A stretch of 6,133 bases of DNA from Pseudomonadota bacterium (GTDB lineage: Bacteria > Pseudomonadota > Alphaproteobacteria > Sphingomonadales > Sphingomonadaceae), in the NCBI GenBank assembly GCA_023445495.1, contig JAEXLC010000248.1:1-6133 (forward strand), given 5' to 3'. The first letter of the stretch is position 1. Each line of letters opens with the position of its first letter. The notes beneath the pieces are model-generated. The model was given only the letters and a program-made list of their open reading frames with translations. It had not been told where the DNA came from and made no database searches. Both the position numbers and the translations under genes were made by a program. Below are positions 1 through 4,967 of this stretch, piece by piece.

Positions 1-12
1 TGGGGGGATGAT

Positions 13-94
13 CGTCATCCCGGCGAAAGCCGGGATCTCAGGCGAAGACGAGGGACAGGAGCTGCACGAGATCCCGGCTTTCGCGGGGATGACG
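13..94. repeat. Paired inverted hairpin repeat (REP/BIME-like) upstream of mutM
   Basis: Two 27-base arms (13-39 and 68-94) are reverse complements of each other with one mismatch, separated by 28 bases. The left arm also contains its own palindrome, ATCCCGGC-GAAA-GCCGGGAT. The outer end reads CGTCATCCC, as in the copies at 4805-4940 and 6099-6133. This matches the short palindromic intergenic repeats that are common in proteobacterial genomes. No coding content is seen here. The element ends only 19 bases before the mutM start, so it may influence or insulate its transcription; that part is inference. Confidence 0.75.
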
Positions 95-113
95 GGAGCG
101 GTACGGACAAGGC

Positions 114-923
114 ATGCCAGAACTCCCCGAAGTAGAAACGACCGTTCGCGGGCTGGAGCCCGTGCTCAAGGGCGAGACGATCCAGCGCGTCACCCTCCAC
201 CGCGGCGATCTGCGCCGGCCCTTCCCGGAAGGGCTCGGCCAGCGGCTAACCGGCGCCACCGTGACCGGCATGGGCCGCCGCGCCAAATATGGGCTGATCG
301 AGACGAATCGCGGCGACACGCTGATCTTCCATCTCGGCATGTCCGGCCGCTGGCGGATCGATCCGGCCGAGATCGGCAAGCACGATCACATGGTGCTGGA
401 GACCGCGCACCACCGGCTGGCGCTCAACGACCCCCGGCGATTCGGTTCGGTCGATCTGGTGCAGACCGATGCGGTGGCGCGCTGGGCACCCTTCATGGCG
501 CTCGGCCCCGAGCCGCTGGGCCCGGACTTCAACGCCGCGCACCTGGCGCGCGTCTTCAAGGACCGGATCGCCCCGGTAAAGGCGCTGCTGCTCGATCAGC
601 GCGTCGTGGCCGGGCTGGGCAATATCTATGTGTGCGAGGCGCTCTATATCGCCGGCATCGCGCCCACTCGCGAGGGCGGTTCGATCTCGAAGGCGAAGCT
701 GGAGAAGCTGGTCGCCGCGATTCGCGACGTGCTCGAAAGCGCGATCCGCGCCGGCGGCTCGACGATTCGCGACTATGCCCAGCCGGACGGCGAACTCGGC
801 TATTTCGCCAAGGAATGGCGTGTGTACGGACGGGAAGGGGAGCCGTGCGGCTGTGGCGGGCTGGTCGAGCGGCGAATCGATTCGGGGCGATCGACCTTCT
901 GGTGCCCGAGATGCCAGAAGTAA
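114..923 (+). CDS. mutM: Formamidopyrimidine-DNA glycosylase (Fpg/MutM)
   Basis: Bifunctional base-excision-repair enzyme that removes oxidised purines such as 8-oxoguanine and then cuts the abasic site by beta/delta elimination. The 269-residue protein has the usual family length. The N-terminus MPELPEVETT supplies the catalytic proline (Pro2 before Met removal) and the following glutamate. Lys58 lies in RRAKYG, and HLGMSGRW is at 73-80. DPRRFG at 106-111 carries lesion-reading residues. The helix-two-turn-helix spans about 159-184 (QRVVAGLGNIYVCEALY, Asn170). The C-terminal zinc finger has Cys245, Cys247, Cys264 and Cys267, with the conserved arginine in SGRSTFWC (Arg259). The first cysteine pair is C-x-C, whereas the family normally has C-x2-C. 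The start is fixed because the catalytic proline must be residue 2. The Shine-Dalgarno sequence is weak (AAGG very close to the ATG, GGAG farther away). rpsT follows 135 bases downstream with its own leader. Confidence 0.97.
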   Translation: MPELPEVETTVRGLEPVLKGETIQRVTLHRGDLRRPFPEGLGQRLTGATVTGMGRRAKYGLIETNRGDTLIFHLGMSGRWRIDPAEIGKHDHMVLETAHHRLALNDPRRFGSVDLVQTDAVARWAPFMALGPEPLGPDFNAAHLARVFKDRIAPVKALLLDQRVVAGLGNIYVCEALYIAGIAPTREGGSISKAKLEKLVAAIRDVLESAIRAGGSTIRDYAQPDGELGYFAKEWRVYGREGEPCGCGGLVERRIDSGRSTFWCPRCQK

Positions 924-958
924 TGCGTCGGCGCCTCACCGGAGAGGGACAGTAAAGG

Positions 959-987
959 TTGACCCGAATCACCGGTGACGCTAAGGG
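959..987 (+). promoter_or_regulatory. Candidate rpsT promoter
   Basis: A good -35-like hexamer TTGACC (959-964) is followed after 16-17 bases by a poor -10-like CTAAGG/TAAGGG. Alphaproteobacterial housekeeping promoters often keep TTGAC well and -10 poorly. It lies about 75 bases ahead of the rpsT start, in the mutM-rpsT gap. The call rests on the -35 and the position only. Confidence 0.35.
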
Positions 988-1027
988 GCCCGTCTTTCCG
1001 GGCGTGGACGGCATTCGTCTCCGGGCC
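987..1027 (+). promoter_or_regulatory. rpsT leader with alternative stem-loops
   Basis: GGCCCG at 987-992 can pair with CGGGCC at 1022-1027, enclosing an inner hairpin GACG-GCATT-CGTC (1007-1019). The same left arm can instead pair locally with CGGGC at 999-1003 (loop TCTTTC). The two foldings exclude each other. S20 is known to repress its own translation in E. coli, so a structured leader here is plausible, but no homology to that system is seen. Confidence 0.35.
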
Positions 1028-1058
1028 TAAACCATTATACGAGCAGGAACGACACGGC

Positions 1059-1322
1059 ATGGCGAATACGCCGCAAGCGAAGAAGCGTATCCGGCGCAAT
1101 GCGCGCCGCGCGGAGATCAACGGCACCCGCGTGAGCCGTATCCGCACCTTCGTGAAGAAGGTCGAGTCGGCCCTCGAGGCCGGCGACAAGACTGCGGCCG
1201 CTGCCGCGCTCGCCGCTGCGCAGCCGGAAATGGCGCGCGGCGTTGCCAAGGGCGTGCTTCACAAGAACACGGCCTCGCGCAAGTTCGCGCGTCTGAACAA
1301 GCGCGTCGAAGCGCTGGCATAA
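1059..1322 (+). CDS. rpsT: 30S ribosomal protein S20
   Basis: Small primary-binding ribosomal protein that contacts 16S rRNA early in 30S subunit assembly. The 87-residue product begins MANTPQAKKRIRRNARRAEI, the typical lysine/arginine-rich S20 start. It continues with a helical, alanine-rich middle and ends KGVLHKNTASRKFARLNKRV plus a short tail, which is the family's conserved C-terminal helix. The frame is open upstream to 975, but those 28 extra codons do not resemble S20. The ATG at 1059 follows AGGA (1045-1048) at a good distance, so it is preferred. A terminator begins 23 bases after the stop, so the gene looks monocistronic. It sits between mutM and dnaA, an order I recall from sphingomonads; rpsT beside dnaA is also known in Caulobacter. 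Confidence 0.97.
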   Translation: MANTPQAKKRIRRNARRAEINGTRVSRIRTFVKKVESALEAGDKTAAAAALAAAQPEMARGVAKGVLHKNTASRKFARLNKRVEALA

Positions 1323-1345
1323 TCGTCACTTTTCCGTAACAAACG

Positions 1346-1375
1346 CCCCGCGGGACCTGGTTCCGCGGGGTTTTT
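1346..1375 (+). terminator. Intrinsic terminator after rpsT
   Basis: A perfect stem CCCCGCGG/CCGCGGGG (1346-1353 with 1363-1370), extended by a G-T and an A-T pair around the loop CCTGG, runs directly into TTTTT (1371-1375). It starts 23 bases after the rpsT stop. This is a textbook Rho-independent terminator that should separate rpsT from dnaA. Confidence 0.92.
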
Positions 1376-1454
1376 GTCGTGTTCGACAGGGGCTTGCGGA
1401 ACGAATCGTGGTTAGCACCCTGGAACCCTACGATTCGCGCGAGTCGCGGTGTCT

Positions 1455-1485
1455 TTGACTTGCAATAATCTGAAGGCGCTATTCT
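1455..1485 (+). promoter_or_regulatory. Candidate dnaA promoter
   Basis: TTGACT (1455-1460) and TATTCT (1480-1485) resemble -35 and -10 hexamers but are 19 bases apart, longer than ideal. The stretch 1450-1560 is noticeably richer in A and T than its surroundings and is the most promoter-like part of the rpsT-dnaA gap. If used, it would give a leader of about 250 bases before the GTG start. No better pair was found in the gap. Confidence 0.35.
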
Positions 1486-1493
1486 TTTCAGAT
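1468..1493. promoter_or_regulatory. Operator-like dyad over the candidate dnaA -10
   Basis: Perfect inverted repeat ATCTGAA (1468-1474) and TTCAGAT (1487-1493) with a 12-base spacer. The dyad centre falls at the candidate -10 TATTCT. The AT-rich arms and the spacing of about two helical turns from arm to arm look like a protein-binding dyad rather than a terminator. No regulator is identified. Confidence 0.4.
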
Positions 1494-1609
1494 AGTTAGT
1501 GCCCATGGTCACGGTTTTCCGTGGGTTACAGCGAGTCAACAAAACTATTTCAGTATCTTTACACCGGACCCCCTTGCTCGACTCAGAAAGGGGTACCTAC
1601 AACAGACCT

Positions 1610-1631
1610 CCCGGGCGAGTTCTCGCCCGGG
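1610..1631 (+). promoter_or_regulatory. Strong GC hairpin in the dnaA leader
   Basis: CCCGGGCGAG (1610-1619) and CTCGCCCGGG (1622-1631) are perfect inverted repeats separated by TT. As RNA this would be a 9-base-pair stem closed by a GUUC loop. No T-run follows, so it is not an intrinsic terminator. It lies 115 bases before the dnaA start. A weaker hairpin, CCCCTT/AAGGGG (1570-1575 with 1588-1593), lies just ahead, suggesting a structured leader. Whether it affects mRNA stability or translation cannot be told from sequence. Confidence 0.5.
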
Positions 1632-1728
1632 TGTAATCGAAGCCTGCCGCACAGGGACCGGGGATGTCCGGTGTCGGGGGGCCTCTTGTCGGATCGAATT
1701 TGCGCACGGGAAGCAGCTGCTTTCCGCG

Positions 1729-1737
1729 AAGGAGGGG
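1729..1737 (+). promoter_or_regulatory. Ribosome binding site deciding the GTG start of dnaA
   Basis: AAGGAGGGG is an almost ideal Shine-Dalgarno sequence, ending 9 bases before the GTG at 1747. The next in-frame candidate, the ATG at 1780, has no comparable site, so the GTG is chosen. Confidence 0.8.
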
Positions 1738-1746
1738 TGCGTCACG

Positions 1747-3135
1747 GTGACTCAGGTTCAGGCCTTGGAACGGGACGGAATGGAAGCAGCGGTTGCCAAG
1801 GCTTGGTCGCATGTGCGCGCGAATCTGCGTCGCTCGGCGGGCCAGCGTCTGTTCGACCAGTGGCTGAAGCCGGTTGTCCTGATCGAGGGCAGCGACGCCG
1901 AGATCGTGCGCCTTGGGCTGCCGTCGGCGTTCATGACCCAGTGGGTCCGCAATCACTATGCCGAGCGCCTGCTGCTCGAGTTCCGCGGCCAGATTCCGGC
2001 CGTGCGCAGCGTGTCGATCGAGACGCTGGCCGAGGAGCCGAAGCGCGTGCTCAGCGCAGCCCCGGTGGCTCCGGTCGCCGATTCGGCCCCGGTGGCAGCC
2101 GCCGCGATCGAGCGCCCGCAGTTCGACCAGCGTTTCACCTTCGAGCGATTCGTGATCGACGCGACCAATCGCGTCGCCTGCAACGCCGCCAAGGCGATGG
2201 CGCAGCCGGGCTCGCCGCAGTTCAGCCCGCTCTACCTCCATGCCGGCACGGGCCAGGGCAAGACCCACCTGATGCACGCCATCGGGCATGCGTTCCTCGC
2301 CGCGAATCCGGACGCGACCGCGATCTATGTGACCGCCGAGCGCTTCATGTTCGAGTTCGTCCAGGCGCTGCGCAACAAGGATACGCACGCGTTCAAGGCG
2401 CGCCTGCGCTCGGTCGATCTGCTGATGATCGACGATCTGCAGTTCATCGGCGGCAAGGACGCGACGCAGCAGGAATTCTTCCACACGGTCAACGAGTTCA
2501 TGTCGTCGGGCAAGCGCCTGGTGATTGCCGCCGACCGTGCGCCCCAGGCGCTCGAGGGCTTCGAGCCGCGCCTCGCCGGCCGTCTCGGCTCGGGCCTGGT
2601 CGCCGACATCAAGCCGGCCGAGCTGGAACTGCGTCGCGCGATCGTCGGCCGCAAGCTGCTCGAGATGCCGCAGGTGTCGATGCCGCATGAGGTGATGGAC
2701 CTGCTCGCCGCGCGGATCACCACCAATATCCGCGAGGTCGAAGGCGCGCTGAACCGCCTCGTCGCCTATGCTCAGCTCAACAACGAAGTCATCACCATCG
2801 ACTTCGCGACCAACGTGCTCGGCGAAGTGCTGCGTTCGGCCCAGCGCCGAATCACTATCGACGAGATCCAGCGCGCGGTCTCGGCGCATTTCGAGGTCAA
2901 GCAGATCGACCTGATCTCCGAGCGCCGTGCTGTCGCGATCGCCCGGCCGCGCCAGATCGCGATGTACCTCGCCAAGCGTCTGACCACGCGTTCGCTGCCG
3001 GAGATCGGCCGCAAGTTCGGCAACCGCGATCACTCGACCGTGATCCATGCGGTCAAGCGCATCGAGGATCTGCGCGCCAAGGACGTCGAGATCGACACCG
3101 CCGTGCGCACCCTGATGCGCACGCTGGAGGGCTAA
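1747..3135 (+). CDS. dnaA: Chromosomal replication initiator protein DnaA
   Basis: ATP-dependent initiator that binds DnaA boxes at oriC, melts the duplex and helps load the DnaB helicase. It has 462 residues. Domain I spans about 15-95 (WSHVRANLRRSAGQRLFDQW). A short Ala/Pro linker (domain II, about 100-125) follows, shorter than in E. coli. The AAA+ domain III spans about 127-360, with Walker A GTGQGKTH (167-174), Walker B LLMIDDLQF (225-233), sensor 1 near VIAADRAP (259-266), the arginine-finger region GRLGSGL (Arg279), and sensor 2 in NIREVEGALNRL (Arg329). Domain IV, about 363-462, carries the DNA-binding signature RPRQIAMYLAKRLT and GNRDHSTVIHA (425-435). All expected motifs are intact. 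Translation starts at GTG with a strong AAGGAGGGG. The upstream GANTC cluster suggests methylation-linked control. The gene is flanked by strong terminators on both sides, so it is probably monocistronic. Confidence 0.98.
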   Translation: MTQVQALERDGMEAAVAKAWSHVRANLRRSAGQRLFDQWLKPVVLIEGSDAEIVRLGLPSAFMTQWVRNHYAERLLLEFRGQIPAVRSVSIETLAEEPKRVLSAAPVAPVADSAPVAAAAIERPQFDQRFTFERFVIDATNRVACNAAKAMAQPGSPQFSPLYLHAGTGQGKTHLMHAIGHAFLAANPDATAIYVTAERFMFEFVQALRNKDTHAFKARLRSVDLLMIDDLQFIGGKDATQQEFFHTVNEFMSSGKRLVIAADRAPQALEGFEPRLAGRLGSGLVADIKPAELELRRAIVGRKLLEMPQVSMPHEVMDLLAARITTNIREVEGALNRLVAYAQLNNEVITIDFATNVLGEVLRSAQRRITIDEIQRAVSAHFEVKQIDLISERRAVAIARPRQIAMYLAKRLTTRSLPEIGRKFGNRDHSTVIHAVKRIEDLRAKDVEIDTAVRTLMRTLEG

Positions 3136-3146
3136 GAAGATAACTT

Positions 3147-3219
3147 CCCGCCTCTTTCAGGGGCGGGCGGGGTGGAGGAGCTGAGAGCGGGGCAACGCAG
3201 ATCGGTCACGCCTCCACCC
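3147..3219 (+). other. Two consecutive stem-loops in the dnaA 3' region
   Basis: CCCGCC/GGCGGG (3147-3152 with 3162-3167) forms a small hairpin 12 bases after the dnaA stop. GGGTGGAGG/CCTCCACCC (3170-3178 with 3211-3219) is a perfect 9-base inverted repeat around a 32-base loop. The terminator at 3231-3264 follows. The stretch is non-coding. It could be a stabilised 3' untranslated region or the body of a small 3'-derived RNA. I recognise no known RNA family. Confidence 0.4.
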
Positions 3220-3230
3220 TTATAAACGGA

Positions 3231-3264
3231 AAGGCCGGGGCCCGCAGGGGCTCCGGCCTTTTTT
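3231..3264 (+). terminator. Strong intrinsic terminator downstream of dnaA
   Basis: A 13-base-pair stem (3231-3243 with 3248-3260, one G-T pair) with loop GCAG runs into an unbroken T-run (3259-3264). It lies 95 bases after the dnaA stop and stops transcription toward the convergent minus-strand genes. Read from the other strand, the same hairpin is followed by only three T residues, so it is at best a weak terminator in that direction. Confidence 0.93.
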
Positions 3265-3277
3265 GTCTAGACATAAT

Positions 3278-3293
3278 GCGGCGTATTCGCCGC
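3278..3293 (-). terminator. Possible hairpin ending the minus-strand small gene
   Basis: GCGGCG-TATT-CGCCGC is a perfect 6-base-pair hairpin six bases beyond the stop of the small secreted protein. On the minus strand it is followed by ATTATGTC, T-containing but not a proper T-run, so this is a weak terminator candidate. An 8-base palindrome GTCTAGAC (3265-3272) lies between it and the dnaA terminator. Confidence 0.3.
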
Positions 3294-3299
3294 GCCCGC

Positions 3300-3557
3300 T
3301 TACCAGCAGATCGTCTGCCCGATTCGCGGATCATAGACGCAGCCGCCTTCGCCGCTTTCGAGCAGCGGGCAATATTCGCTGTAATAGGTCACGCACTCGC
3401 CATAGCTGGCGAAGCCTCGCGCCCGGTAGCTGGTGCAGGTGACCGAGGGAGGGTTGGCGCATTCGAGATTCGGGCGCGCCTGGAGCGGCTGGGCGAGGAC
3501 GGCCTGGAAACCGGCGGCGGCGGCAAGCGAAAGCGAGAAACCGATCTTGTTGCGCAT
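3300..3557 (-). CDS. Small secreted six-cysteine protein, function unknown
   Basis: I do not recognise this 85-residue product. It starts with a typical Sec signal peptide: basic MRNK, a hydrophobic stretch to about residue 21, and likely cleavage after VLA (22) or LQA (27). No lipobox cysteine is present. The mature part of about 60 residues holds six cysteines (33, 41, 55, 63, 73, 84), an even number fitting three disulfides in the periplasm or outside the cell, and it is rich in Tyr and Gly. The ATG at 3557 is supported by AGGGAGG (3563-3569) five bases upstream. The gene follows the CAP-domain lipoprotein gene in the same orientation, 91 bases downstream, so cotranscription is possible, although a strong hairpin lies between them. 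It converges on dnaA. A real gene is favoured by the signal peptide, cysteine pattern and ribosome binding site. Confidence 0.75.
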   Translation of the reverse strand: MRNKIGFSLSLAAAAGFQAVLAQPLQARPNLECANPPSVTCTSYRARGFASYGECVTYYSEYCPLLESGEGGCVYDPRIGQTICW

Positions 3558-3586
3558 GAGTGCCTCCCTGTCGTGGAAGGCACAGG

Positions 3587-3613
3587 CTAGGTCGCGGCAT
3601 CCGCGCGACCTAG
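3587..3613. promoter_or_regulatory. Perfect 10-base inverted repeat between the two exported-protein genes
   Basis: CTAGGTCGCG (3587-3596) and CGCGACCTAG (3604-3613) flank a 7-base loop GCATCCG. There is no T-run on either strand, so it is not a classical terminator. It lies 35 bases after the stop of the CAP-domain gene and 29 bases before the start of the small cysteine-rich gene. It could be an operator, or an RNA hairpin that stabilises or attenuates a shared transcript. Confidence 0.55.
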
Positions 3614-3648
3614 TTGATCTGCGTCGGATATGGCGGTTTCGCGCCCGC

Positions 3649-4695
3649 TCAGGGCACGATCCGGAAATAATAGCTGTAGTTGCGCGCCGCGCCGCTCACC
3701 GTGACGTTGCTGATCGTCACGTCATAGGTCGTGTTGGCGGCGAGCCCGGCGACGCTCCATTGCAGGCTGTTGGGCAGGCCGTAGCCGTCATTGTCCCACG
3801 ACACGTTCGATACGGTCAGCGCCGCGCCGCCGCGCACCCGCACGCTGATCGTCGCATTCGCATAGCTCACCGACTGATTCGCGCCGAAGTTCGAACTCTT
3901 GTTGGCGATCACCCCGAAGGAGAGCAGCGCCCCGGTCTCGAAATAGCGCGCCGGATAATCCTGGAAGGGATAGGCGACATAGTCGGGCAGCGGTCCGGCG
4001 GTGTTCTGGGCGGAATTGATGACCTTGATCGAGGCGCCGTCGGCCCGGTTGCTGGTCTGCCACACGCCGGCGGTGCGGCCATAGGCGATGGTCGAGAGGA
4101 ACGGATAGAGCAGCCAGCGGCGATGGCCGATATTGTTGGCCACCACATTGTTGGTGTCGATCAGCCAGCCGGCCAGCAGGTCGGCATCCTGCGAATAGCG
4201 CAGCCCGCCGGTGCCCAGATAGATGTTGCTCTGCCCGGCGGCACCCGCGCCGGCGGCGGTGTAGCAATTCCAGCTGGTCGGCGGGTTGTGGCTGAGTTGG
4301 CCGTTCGCTGCCATCATCAGCGCCGATTGCTGCACGGCCGGCTCGTCGGCGGTGCTGTAGGTGACCGCCGGCAGGTTGTGGAGCCCGCGGATATAGTTGA
4401 GCGCTGCCAGCACCCGCTGGCCGACCTCGGGCTTGAGCGTCCCGGCCTGGCAGGCGGCGATATTGGGCGGGCTGCTGTAGAGCTGCGCGACCGACGTCAG
4501 GAAATCCGAACCCGTCGCCGGCTCGCTGCCGGTCGGCGTCGGCGTGGTCGTGGGGGTAGGGGTGGGCGAGCTGGTCGGGCTCGGCGTCGGCGTGGGCGTA
4601 ACGACGGTACCGCCGCCTCCACCGCCAGAGCCTCCGCCACCACTGCAGCCGGCGATCGCGCTCCCGAGGAGCAGCACGGGAATCAGTCTACGCAT
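3649..4695 (-). CDS. CAP/SCP-like domain lipoprotein
   Basis: Exported lipoprotein of 348 residues from the ATG at 4695. The signal peptide MRRLIPVLLLGSAIAGC ends in a lipobox (IAGC, lipidated Cys17). Serine at +2 argues for the outer membrane. A Gly run (19-29) and a Thr/Pro repeat stalk (about 32-55) follow. The globular part, about 63-210, resembles the CAP (SCP/PR-1) superfamily: VLAALNYIRGLHNLPAVTY, an alanine-rich helix leading to LSHNPP (His136), and GHRRWLLYP (His191), the form of the second histidine motif seen in many bacterial CAP proteins. Cys82 and Cys144 may form a disulfide. The last 90 residues or so are beta-rich and unassigned. The frame is open to 4782, but only the ATG at 4695 gives a signal peptide, and it has GGAG (4704-4707) eight bases upstream. 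Biochemical function is unknown; bacterial CAP proteins have been linked to the cell surface. A small secreted-protein gene lies downstream. Confidence 0.82.
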   Translation of the reverse strand: MRRLIPVLLLGSAIAGCSGGGGSGGGGGGTVVTPTPTPSPTSSPTPTPTTTPTPTGSEPATGSDFLTSVAQLYSSPPNIAACQAGTLKPEVGQRVLAALNYIRGLHNLPAVTYSTADEPAVQQSALMMAANGQLSHNPPTSWNCYTAAGAGAAGQSNIYLGTGGLRYSQDADLLAGWLIDTNNVVANNIGHRRWLLYPFLSTIAYGRTAGVWQTSNRADGASIKVINSAQNTAGPLPDYVAYPFQDYPARYFETGALLSFGVIANKSSNFGANQSVSYANATISVRVRGGAALTVSNVSWDNDGYGLPNSLQWSVAGLAANTTYDVTISNVTVSGAARNYSYYFRIVP

Positions 4696-4748
4696 CAGGC
4701 ACTCTCCGCGCACAGAAACCCGGTGGTACCTGTAACGGTTCCCTCCCC

Positions 4749-4768
4749 GAAGTCCGGCGATGTCCGGG
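4749..4768. repeat. Short tandem repeat upstream of the CAP lipoprotein gene
   Basis: CGAAGTCCGG and CGATGTCCGG stand head to tail and differ by one base. They lie 54-73 bases ahead of the CAP gene start, where a promoter or regulator site would be expected. No convincing -35/-10 pair was found around them. The repeat may be chance in GC-rich DNA. Confidence 0.3.
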
Positions 4769-4804
4769 GGAGTAGCGTGCAAGGGTTAGCAATCGCTTTT
4801 TTAC

Positions 4805-4940
4805 CGTCATCCCCGCGCAGGCGGGGATCCAGGGCCAAGGGCAATGACCGTGAGGCTTGCTTTGGCGTATCCGGAAGGCCTGAACGCGATTGCTTCGTGT
4901 TCCCGGACTACCCTGGATCCCCGCCTGCGCGGGGATGACG
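4805..4940. repeat. 136-base element with perfect 30-base inverted arms
   Basis: The arms at 4805-4834 and 4911-4940 are exact reverse complements, beginning CGTCATCCCC. Each arm also contains its own 8-base-pair palindrome around a 4-base loop (ATCCCCGC-GCAG-GCGGGGAT and its complement). The 76-base centre has no gene. No target-site duplication is visible at the edges (TTAC on the left, AATT on the right). It is a paired palindromic repeat of the same family as 13-94, and could also be a small non-autonomous element. It lies 27 bases after the trpS stop and may act as a transcript 3' end, though no T-run follows. Confidence 0.8.
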
Positions 4941-4967
4941 AATTAGAGGTTTGCCGGCTGCATAACC

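Larger units (their letters stand above)
1403..1584. promoter_or_regulatory. Cluster of GANTC (CcrM-type) sites upstream of dnaA
   Basis: Five GANTC sites occur in 182 bases: GAATC 1403-1407, GATTC 1432-1436, GAGTC 1441-1445, GAGTC 1533-1537 and GACTC 1580-1584. A sixth, GACTC 1749-1753, overlaps the dnaA start codon. By my manual count the rest of the window has roughly one per 300 bases. CcrM methylates the adenine of GANTC in alphaproteobacteria, and in Caulobacter the dnaA promoter is reported to respond to its methylation state. That this cluster has the same role here is inference. Confidence 0.5.

Noticed and set aside
13..94. Start of a CRISPR array
   Set aside because: Only two inverted, not direct, arms are present; there is no run of repeats with regular spacers.
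923..955. Ten-codon open frame overlapping the mutM stop (TAATG)
   Set aside because: The stop-start overlap is suggestive, but the product (MRRRLTGEGQ) is too short to judge and no separate ribosome binding site stands out.
1663..1671. GATGTCCGG shared by the dnaA leader and the CAP gene upstream region (4760-4768)
   Set aside because: One shared 9-mer in GC-rich DNA is weak evidence, and the surrounding bases differ.
1376..1746. Chromosomal origin (oriC) next to dnaA
   Set aside because: No TTATCCACA-like DnaA box is convincing. The best partial matches (CGTGGTTAG near 1409, CGTGGGTTA near 1521) agree at about six of nine positions and stand alone.
1597..3048. Long minus-strand open frame opposite dnaA
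   Set aside because: Antisense shadow of dnaA; Arg/Asp/Leu-rich with no recognisable domain.
4527..4610. Repetitive GGCGTCGGCGTGG-type DNA taken as a microsatellite or array
   Set aside because: It is simply the coding sequence of the Thr/Pro stalk of the CAP lipoprotein on the minus strand.
3433..4938. Long plus-strand open frame opposite the CAP lipoprotein gene
   Set aside because: It is the GC-rich shadow of the minus-strand gene, with low-complexity Gly/Arg/Ala composition and no family motifs. The minus strand has a lipobox signal peptide, CAP motifs and a ribosome binding site.
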